From the NCBI GenBank assembly GCA_903632075.3, contig CAHIKZ030001779.1:1512001-1576000 (forward strand): a stretch of DNA of 64,000 nucleotides. The letters are read 5' to 3'. This DNA is from Acanthosepion pharaonis. Taxonomy: Eukaryota > Mollusca > Cephalopoda > Sepiida > Sepiidae. Position numbers and translations under genes: made by a program. Below the pieces are notes generated by a model. That model was not told the origin of the DNA and ran no database searches. It was given only the letters and a program-made list of their open reading frames with translations. The first letter of the stretch is position 1; each line of letters begins with the position of its first letter. Of this stretch, positions 56,781-64,000 are shown one piece after another.

Positions 56781-58094
56781 AAATATGTATTTATTCTGCA
56801 GAAGAGACTTCTAATATTAATTAATTGTTATTTGGACAAAAACAGCATCCTTTTTGTGCTCCATGCTGTACAACAAAATGTTTAAGAATTGCAGATTGAA
56901 AATTACATTAAGTGAGTTATAGCTAAGTTAGTTATGAGATGAATATAATTGAATATGTCAGGGCCATCTTGGAACATGAAATTATGAAAAGATTCAGAAA
57001 AACTTCTGCAAAAGAAAATATATTTTATATTTTAAATGCTGACTGGCCAGATATACCACAAGATTTGATAAATTTGATGCTTGAAAGGGTAAAACTTTAA
57101 AATCTGCTTATGGCAAATCAATGACATTTTGAATTATACAATATTCTTGATCACTGAATAAAGCCTCTTTGAGAAGAAAAGTGTTTATTTTTGTCACGTC
57201 TCTGTACTTCTAGATTCAATCAGTTGTACATATTTGGCACACGGCTCAGGCTTAACAGAGTAAATGTGATATAACTGACTGATGAACTGCTATAATGATA
57301 TTAAAAATATGAGCAATATATTATTATACAGTCCTTTACTTATTTTAGTTGTATCTCAGTCAGATTATTAAGCCCAGTATATGTGTCAATTCTTCTAATC
57401 ACCTCAAGTATTGTTCTGTTATTCCAACCTCATACTACAAAGATTCAATCATAGGGTTTGGTAGTGTAGAAAGTCATATATACTCTAAGTCAGTGGCTGT
57501 TATGAGTAACATTACAGGGAGACCTTATAGAGTCAGGAACCTCCTATTCATAAAACTTCTTTCTCTTATCAGCATGCTGATTGGGATTCACTCTGTGACT
57601 TTCTTTGAAATGTCCTTTGGTCTGACATTTTTCCCCTCCATATTGAGAATTGAGTCAAAGCCAGTATAGATGCTGTCATTCTTTCTCAGAATTACCAGAT
57701 AAAATCTCAATCTTCTCCAGCATGTTCTGCCCATGGGAACCCCTATTTCCAGCTATATCAGCGAGATAGTTCCCATCATAACAGAGGTCTATTTGTGGCA
57801 GCATGTAATAAATATAAATGTGTCCTCAAAGGAGCTAAGTCTCTTTTTGCTGAGAGAATTAGGTACTATATTGCATCTAACATCTTTGGCTCTTGTGATT
57901 ACTAGTGGCTCTATAATAGTTTCTAAATAAGAGTAAGTTTTCTATTCCTCCTTTCAATTAAGTTGAGGTTAAACATGTGCTGATAAAACTGAATGTTTTA
58001 TGCATAAATTCTCCTTTAACTCTACTCTTGACTCATCTGGAGTATCCTTGCCTAACTTTCCACTTAGAACTGAGTCTCTGTTGAGTGATAAGCA

Positions 58095-59202
58095 TGTGGA
58101 ATAATGTATTATTCCATCTACGACATTTTACGCGCGCGCGAGTTTCCTCCCTTTCTTCCACACTTTTCCTTTGTGTGCGCGCTGACACCCCTTTCTGCCT
58201 CTTTCGGTCTAATACAGTAGTAACTGTTTTGGTCGGCAGTCAAACGACCTGCTATTCCTGTTTATGCAAATTAGATTTTTGAAATCTTCCTGCGAAAAAT
58301 TTGTGACGTCAACGACAAACTGTTGTTTCAGAAAAGTTAGTTGTGATCCAGACTCGGACCTAAGCAGACTCATTTTGTCCATGTCAATATTTACTGGTTG
58401 ACTGACGAAGGATATCTTACGATGCGACCACAAATAATTAATTCTCCGTCCTTTTTGGCTCGTCATTCAAAGTCCTCCTACGAGACGATGCGAACACCAA
58501 ATAATTAATTCCTCGTCCTTTTGGCTCGTCATTCATAGTCCTTCTACGAGATGATGCATCACCAAATAATTAACTTTTCGTCCCTTTTGGCTCGTCATTC
58601 AAAGTCCTTCTACGAGACGATGCGAACACCAAATAATTAATTCCTCGTCCTTTTTGGCTCGTCATTCAAAGTCCTTCTACGAGATGATGCATCACCAAAT
58701 AATTAACTTTTCGTCCCTTTTGGTCTCGTCATAAATCTGTTTTGAACCAGTACAAAAAAAAAAAAATATATATCCATAACATTTCACTCACATTAGCAAC
58801 AAACTCGCAGTGAGTATTTTTCCTTGTATGTATATTATCATGTACATTAACTTATCTGGAACCTTCTTCTTCTTCAAGAACTTTTCCCGCCTTAGCCATC
58901 TTGTTTTCTATTTTTGGCGTGGAACATTTTCATTGATCCCTACTACGGGATAAGTTACTTGTTTTTCCTGCATTTAATAAAAATTACTCTTGTTTGAATC
59001 CAGTCTTTTTCTGTCATTCTGTGCCGGCTATCTTAATATATTTATTTTATGCACGTGTGGATTAACCACATTTCTTCGTTGTTCATTCACGCATCTTTAT
59101 TTTTTTTTTATTCATTGCTTGTAGACTCAGTAGTTTAGTGTGGTGTCTGGCACAAGGCCACTTTGTAATAAACCAGCACTGCACCCTACCGGGCCTGCAA
59201 CA
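58095..59202 (+). mobile_element. solo LTR, family L, copy 3 (1108 bp), CpG-rich
   Basis: Flanked by AGCA (58091-58094 and 59203-59206). It starts TGTGGAATAATGTATTATTC, containing a perfect 20-bp palindrome at 58097-58116, and ends GGGCCTGCAACA. It carries a CG run (cgcgcgcgcg near 58131), five ~66-bp tandem repeats in the likely U3, and AATAAA sites at 58976 and 59167. It retains many CpG dinucleotides, unlike the LINE around it, so it is a more recent insertion. No gag or pol remains. Confidence 0.92.
58414..58733 (+). repeat. ~66-bp tandem array (5 units, two alternating types) in the LTR
   Basis: Units start near 58414, 58480, 58546, 58612 and 58679. Type A has 'acgagacgatgcgaacacca' and type B has 'acgagatgatgcatcaccaa'; the order is A', A, B, A, B. 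Each ends 'ttttggctcgtcattcaaag'. Array in U3 is a common position for enhancer repeats in LTRs; function here is inference. Confidence 0.93.
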
Positions 59203-59571
59203 AGCATATAACCCCTTCTATGGCTTCTGCTATCATTTCCAATCTTGATCCCGACAAAGCATGGTAACTTGGTAGTATCCTAGTAATGGTCCTTAAGAAG
59301 TGTGCTCCTGAACTGGCTCCTGTTCTCTCTAAACTGTATAATAAATGTCTCAGAGTATCTTGCTTTTCTGCATACTGAAAATCCTCATCTGTTGTTGCAG
59401 TTTTTAAGAATTCAGGTGAACCCTCCCATCTACCAGGCTTCTATCTCTTTTTGGGAAACTACTAAATTTCCTAATCAATTTTGAATTGGTTGTCTTCTTT
59501 CTAACAAGCAATATGGCTTTCATTTTTCTAAGTCAACTGCTGATGTCATGACAATAATTGCAGAAAGAGTC

Positions 59572-60423
59572 TGTGGAATCTTCCACATTCGCCTTTCACC
59601 CCTTTCAGAAAGTTGTATTTTTCTCTAAAAAGCCTTAACCAATCATCATTTCATTTCTGCAAATTCAATCTTCTATTGGTTAAGAAACACTAAATTGTAG
59701 CAAAGTTGAAACAAATCCTTCTTCCTGCCGAGCTCTCTGGAGCCAATTTTGCTACACAAAAGTCTATAAAATAACTGCATGACTCAATTCAGACAGTCAG
59801 TCATTGAGTTTCATTAGATGCTACCAAACTCCATGCATGTCAATTCACTGACTCACACACCACATTGAAATCACAACAAACTCAACAAAGTATTCATCAA
59901 CCATTGTCCACGTGTCAATCAACATCTACAATTGACTTAAAAAGTGAATGTTTTCACTACTAAAAAATGTAATTATATACTTCACCAATTTAGCCTATCA
60001 GTTAAAGGCAAGCAACACTTGACAACATTTATCCTTACTTCTAAATTACACATGTACACACACTGATAAGTGAACGAACACATTTGACATCTTTCTTTGC
60101 AGAAACCCAATTATTTTAATTTTTCTAACAATCAAAAAGCATCAACATTTCTTGACCACATTTCTGCATAAACATTCTTTATAACATTATCTTAGTTATT
60201 ACAACAACAAGCATTTTGATTGTCATCACATATGTATTTATTGTTGATATAAAAATTTCTTTATTGTTAGATTCTCTAACAACTGTGTTTAGTAATTTCT
60301 TGCCATGCAAATTGTCCTTAAATTCTTTGGGTAATCTATATGTTGTGTGATAATGACATTACAAGCACACATAATCTTACCTTTACCTTCTGATACATTT
60401 CACTCCATGTACATCCCGCAACA
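59572..60423 (+). mobile_element. solo LTR, family L, copy 4 (852 bp)
   Basis: Flanked by AGTC (59568-59571 and 60424-60427). It starts TGTGGAATCTTCCACATTCG (palindromic tip TGTGGAA..TTCCACA) and ends CATCCCGCAACA. CCAAT lies near 59637, and TATAAAAT at 59765-59772, about 30 bp upstream of a tcattgagttt candidate start: a normal U3/R promoter. Tip sequences match copies 2 and 3. It lies 370 bp downstream of copy 3 in the same LINE. Confidence 0.93.
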
Positions 60424-60899
60424 AGTCTATCAAGCTTTAGATAAGAATGATGAGGCTCAGACCATTGCTTTGGAAAACTTGAAAGCTCAACAGGGATTTG
60501 TATGCAGGTCTTCTTCACAAATTGAAAAGTTATGGTGTCTCCAGACAAATTTTCAAACTGATCCGGTCTTTCTTATCAAATTGTGAAATGGTCCTACTTT
60601 GTTTTTAATTTTCATTAATGACCTTGCTAATGACATTAGCTCTCAACTTGGTATCTATGCTGATGACACAACATGCTTTGTTACTAAGTCTGATCACACT
60701 GGTAAGGTCAAATTGGTGGCTGATGTTAAAAACAACCTTCAGTCTGTTATTAACTGGGGCAAAAGATAGCTTCTTAATTTTAATGACTCCAAAACTGAAC
60801 TGCTCTCTATTAATGTGAGAGGCCAATTTTGCCTTCTATAAGCATAGCCAATACTATCCTGAAAGGAGTCAATGTCAAATAGCATTGAAACATAAAATT

Positions 60900-61310
60900 C
60901 CATTTACAACTGAACTGAATGATTGTATAATTTACTAATGAAGGAAAAGAAGCCATTGTATCTTGTTCACATTAATTTGAACCATTAGAAAGTTATTTTA
61001 GTACAATGAAACTGAAGTTGAGAAAGAAACCTCCTCATTACAAGGAAAAAGATATAGTAAAGTTTTTCGACACTAGCCCAAAAATGAGAGTATGATATCT
61101 TTATAATATGGGTTATTCTAAGAGAAGAGTTAAAAGAAAAATCCATTTCTTAAACCAATTAACATGAAAGCAGTAAAAAGCTGAGTTAGCGGATAGACCC
61201 AGTTAAGACACTGTTATCAGAAGCTGTAATTTGTTCAATTTCTGAACAGCAGATGGTACAAACATAGCAGCAATTTCTTTTTAGAAGTGCAGATTGAAAA
61301 GATATTAAGT
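60900..61310. repeat. dispersed repeat R4, copy 2
   Basis: Uninterrupted partner of 55900-56780; see there. Confidence 0.4.
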
Positions 61311-61319
61311 AACTAAGTG

Positions 61320-61650
61320 ATGTAATGGAATAACCTGTCACCCCCATGAGTGACTACACTATAGGTATTTGATATTTGATACCTAGCTGAAATATTTTTC
61401 AGCTGAGCTGGTCGAACTCTCTGACTTTGGGCTGAGAGGAACCTGGATGAGACTATGCCGAAGGGCAGAGTCTCATCCAGGGAGGCAGACAGACCCAATC
61501 CCATTTATGCCTGGTCTATGGGGATTTTTTGGCTGAGCCTACAGGATCAGGAACCCCACATTAAATTCGGCCTTGTGCCACATGTGACTGAGTGGGGTAG
61601 TTGCTAGATACCGTCTAGCTGGGATCTGTTGAGTATGACTCAGATTTACG
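61320..61650. other. GC-richer structured segment
   Basis: About 330 bp near 50% GC between AT-rich flanks. Contains two hairpins: 'agctgaaa...tttcagct' (61384-61404) and a perfect 13-bp stem CCTGGATGAGACT / AGTCTCATCCAGG with a 14-bp loop (61442-61481). No protein motif; no pol III boxes found. Identity unknown. Confidence 0.5.
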
Positions 61651-61654
61651 CAAG

Positions 61655-62530
61655 AACTACCAACCTTCCACTAGTAGCACTCACTACTGAATTGACTTGT
61701 GATGACCTTATGCATAACTGTTACCTTTATTCTTATTGTACTGGTTTTTATAATAAAACTATACTTATTTTATCCACCTTGTTTTTCAAGTATATATTCC
61801 TATTAGCAGAGAATATAACACTAAGAAATAAAGAAACCCTAGAAAAAGTAAAAAAAAATATTCACATTATGTTTTTTTATTCAGGTTAGTTGCATAACTA
61901 CCAAAAGAAAATAGCTGACCTGAAAAATTTCATGTTTGATTGAGTAAAACTGTTAAATTCTGTTAACAGTTTACTTATCTACTAATTTTTTACTTGCATA
62001 ATAAAATATTATTAATTTTATGTTTTGCAGTATTGAATAAATGTTTTTGTTAGTAAACAGTTGATATTTACATTTGTCAAGTATCTGTACATCATTTTAT
62101 TTTGAATTTTAAATTTGGAAGCCATTTTACTGAAACTACAATAGTATCAAAGAAGATGAGAGCAACAACATGATGTGCATAAATTAATATTCATTGCAAG
62201 ATAATTGAGAATGCCTATACCATTTAATTTAGTCTTGCAATTAAAAGTTGCTGGAAAGAATGAAAGCAATGGCACACATAAATAATGAACATCATGTTTA
62301 ATTTACTCAACCAAGAATTTATATGAAAACAGAACTGGATAAACATATATGTTAAATATGCATCCATATTGCAGTGGTTAGCATACTAAACTAAAAGCTC
62401 AGTAATTGGGAAATATTTTTTTACTGAGCACTCCAAAAATGAAATTGTTTTGAAACTAATTGCTTGTGGAAAAATAAGAACAATCAATATATCTTAACCA
62501 GATTCATTTAGAATGAGCCAGCTTTTTCTC
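61655..62530. other. unassigned AT-rich sequence
   Basis: A possible tRNA-like A-box segment 'gcagtggttagcatactaaa' at 62374 lacks a convincing B box. Otherwise nothing. Confidence 0.3.
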
Positions 62531-62534
62531 TCTA

Positions 62535-62800
62535 TATATGATAATGGTGGGATTAGGTGTTTTCTTATAAGGAAACATTCAGCATACATTGATCAATGAT
62601 CTAGCATTACTGTTGGTTTTTGGGAAAATAGCTTTCACAAGTCTACTGTTATTGCTTTTTCTAGTAATGACAGTGGAAATCAAGAATTTTAATATTTTTT
62701 TACACTATTTAACATTGTTCAGACTGTTGTCCTCATCTTTACTGTCATATTCATGATGTTTCGGCCATTGTATGCTCTAACATTTTTCAGGTGATATAAA
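62535..62800 (+). repeat. dispersed repeat R1, copy 3
   Basis: Direct-orientation partner of 7755-8030: 'ttcttataaggaaacattca', 'gcatacattgatcaatgat', 'aaaatagctttcacaagtct' and 'actgttattgctttttctag'. The second half is more diverged. Confidence 0.55.
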
Positions 62801-62814
62801 TTGGAATTTTGGAT

Positions 62815-62960
62815 GGCACTGGTTGAAGTAATCTAATGACTTAACTCAAAGAGTTGTGAGTTCAATACCTGGCCACAGCAAGCATGAACAAAAATTTGGA
62901 GGGTTCAGTTACTAAAGGAAATAACTGAAACTGAGATATCCAGAAAAGGCATGGCACGTG
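62815..62960 (+). mobile_element. possible tRNA-derived SINE fragment
   Basis: A B-box-like GAGTTCAATACC at 62860 with an A-box-like stretch about 45 bp upstream ('ggttgaagtaatctaatgac'). The body resembles no other copy here. Confidence 0.35.
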
Positions 62961-63399
62961 GAACTAGAACAATTTACACTAGTGGATGAAATAAAGTGTT
63001 CGGTTCGAAATTTTAACATATATCATCTGAATGTCAAAGTGTACAACAGCCAAAATGTTATGAATATGACAATAAAGATGAAGACAACAGTCTGAGCAAT
63101 GTAAACATTGTAAATTGTTACAATACCTCATCTCAGAAATATAGAAAAATCTTGATATTTATATAAAAACAATAATATCAATTAACAAGTTTTGACCATC
63201 CAATAAAAACCATTTCATTTATTCTGTTTGCTGCAAACAAAATCTTTAACACAATTTTTTCTACCCTTTTTTGTATGAATGTTTGATTGATAGATTGATT
63301 GTTTTTAATTGCTTATCAACCATTTGCAGGTTATTTAAAGTCAGAAAATATTTTAGATTGCAACAATTTTTTGAGATAATAATAAGTTACTGAGTTCCT

Positions 63400-63560
63400 A
63401 CTAATTAACCCATAGTTAGAAGGAGAAGAGGTGGATTCATGCCTTTCCCAAGGGTATTTGCATCTAAGTGAATATAATGAACCTGACTGGAATTAGAAAT
63501 TGGAGATTCAAGTTCCTATTCCAATTCCAAGCTGTCATCCATTACACCATCTGCACAACC
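63400..63560 (-). mobile_element. tRNA-like SINE body (family S5) behind a 5S-like head
   Basis: The minus strand, directly after the 5S-like part, reads GCAGATGGTGTAATGGATGA (A-box-like), AACTTGAATCTCC (B-box-like) and the body 'ttatattcacttagatgcaa', 'atacccttgggaaaggcatg' and 'aatccacctcttctcc', which matches 54955-55100. The 3' end was not fixed; the match fades near 63400. Confidence 0.7.
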
Positions 63561-63679
63561 AAGCTCACAGCACCCAGTATTCCCAAGCAGTCACCCATCT
63601 TGGTACTGACTAGAGTCAACATTGCTTAACTTCACTGATTATATGAGAACCAATGTTTCAATATGATATGGTTATAAGC
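63561..63679 (-). rRNA. 5S rRNA-like pseudogene (head of a composite SINE)
   Basis: 119 bases, the normal 5S length, align end to end with animal 5S rRNA. Well kept: GAAGTTAAGCAA (internal box A), GATGGGTGACTGCTTGGGAA (intermediate element/box C) and TACTGGGTGCTGT near the 3' end. Most differences are C-to-T or G-to-A, as expected from CpG decay. The 5' end (GCTTATAACCATATCA) is also recognisable. Because a SINE body follows without spacer, it is more likely a 5S-derived SINE promoter than a gene copy. Not expected to produce functional 5S rRNA. Confidence 0.85.
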
Positions 63680-63689
63680 CATATGAATG

Positions 63690-64000
63690 TTTGAGACTGT
63701 GTATTGTTATTATTATACAATGATCATTTCCATTTTTATCACAACATATTTTATTTAATTCAGTCAGTGCTTATTTTTTTAGCATTTGTTGTTTTTTTTC
63801 TTTATGTCCAGTGTAATATAAGACTTTGTAATTAACAACTTTCTCCATTGATTTGATGTATTCTTGTCTTGTCTGACCAAAAAATTTGAACACATAACTT
63901 TCATGAGACAAAATCAGTACTTTTACCCACTGGCCGAAATCTGATAACTTTGAAACCATAATACTAAATCTTTTTTTAAATTTTTAATTAGAGGCTCCCA
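63690..64000. other. unassigned AT-rich sequence at the window end
   Basis: Contains a tRNA-like 'ttttacccactggccgaaat' phrase on the minus side (about 63920) without both promoter boxes. No gene. Confidence 0.3.

Larger units (their letters stand above)
57690..60860 (+). pseudogene. LINE reverse transcriptase pseudogene (family A), cut by two solo LTRs
   Basis: Part 1 (57690-58094): linker ACSAHGNPYFQLYQRDSSHH, RGLFVAACNKYKCVLKGAKS, then IASNIFGSCDYW, ending LLSDKH. LTR (58095-59202). Part 2 (59203-59571): ITPSMASAIISNLDPDKAW, KKCAPELAPVLSKLYNKCLR and a YGFHFSKSTADVMTIIAERV end. LTR (59572-60423). Part 3 (60424-60860): YQALDKNDEAQTIALE, AGLLHKLKSYGVSRQIFKLI, FLIFINDLANDISSQLGIYA then DDTTC (the intact YADD box, near 60655) and DVKNNLQSVINWGK. 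Between 60480 and 60500 a frameshift. CR1/Jockey-like order. Removing both LTRs and one 4-bp copy each leaves the frame continuous over both joins. Ends near 60860. Confidence 0.88.

Noticed and set aside
58131..58180. CpG-rich patch considered as a host gene promoter (CpG island)
   Set aside because: It lies inside a solo LTR with fixed boundaries and target duplication, so the CpG content belongs to the LTR.
62370..62420. Possible tRNA gene ('gcagtggttagcatactaaa')
   Set aside because: No matching B box and no acceptor-stem pairing could be found.
1..64000. A novel multi-gene system (defence, biosynthetic or toxin cluster)
   Set aside because: No intact non-transposon gene is readable anywhere; all recognisable coding sequence belongs to decayed mobile elements.

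Overview
This window looks like non-coding, repeat-dense DNA from an animal genome, most likely a cephalopod mollusc (octopus or squid). The base composition is strongly A+T rich and CpG poor. It has long (TA)n, (CA)n and (CT)n runs, tRNA-derived SINE relics, several families of decayed LINE reverse transcriptases, Tc1/mariner relics and Ty3/gypsy-like LTR elements. There are no bacterial-style genes, operons or ribosome binding sites. The species call is inference from repeat style; no intact host protein-coding gene is visible. The one host-gene signal is a possible 50-bp internal exon at 42686-42735.

Layout. 1-7.5 kb: an RTE-type LINE relic, a tRNA-derived SINE, a head-to-tail SINE pair, two large fold-back palindromes and an inverted LINE piece. 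7.7-9.7 kb: a dispersed repeat split by a well-bounded Tc1-like transposon (TA duplication, nested terminal repeats, broken transposase). 10-13.7 kb: a solo LTR, a second RTE relic with a trinucleotide tail, an unclassified repeat, the 3' end of a gypsy-like element and a LINE piece. 14-23.3 kb: LINE, Tc1 and mariner relics, a three-unit long tandem array and microsatellites. 25.2-26.0 kb: a 30-bp pyrimidine minisatellite. 26.8-28.9 kb: a LINE cut by a solo LTR. 29-35 kb: LINE and Tc1 fragments and an ~86-bp minisatellite. 35.5-38.8 kb: a minus-strand gypsy-like element with LTR, polypurine tract, integrase tail, RNase H, RT, protease and gag remnants. 38.8-40.3 kb: the C-terminal part of another LINE. 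41-48 kb: quiet AT-rich sequence with the exon candidate. 48-55 kb: LINE, Tc1 and gypsy relics and a SINE. 57.7-60.9 kb: a LINE interrupted by two solo LTRs. 63.4-63.7 kb: a 5S rRNA-like sequence joined to a tRNA-like SINE body.

The most interesting pattern is a set of four solo LTRs (10017-10781 and 27342-28085 on the minus strand, 58095-59202 and 59572-60423 on the plus strand). Three begin with TGTGG and the 10-kb copy with a decayed TATAG; all four begin in a short palindrome. Three end in CAACA (the fourth in CTACA), and each is flanked by a 4-bp direct duplication. Three of them sit inside LINE reverse-transcriptase sequence, and removing the LTR plus one duplication copy restores the LINE reading frame to the base. 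This gives a clear order of events: LINE first, LTR element next, then LTR-LTR recombination. The second notable structure is the 5S rRNA/tRNA composite SINE.

All coordinates of decayed repeats are approximate unless terminal repeats or target duplications fix them.
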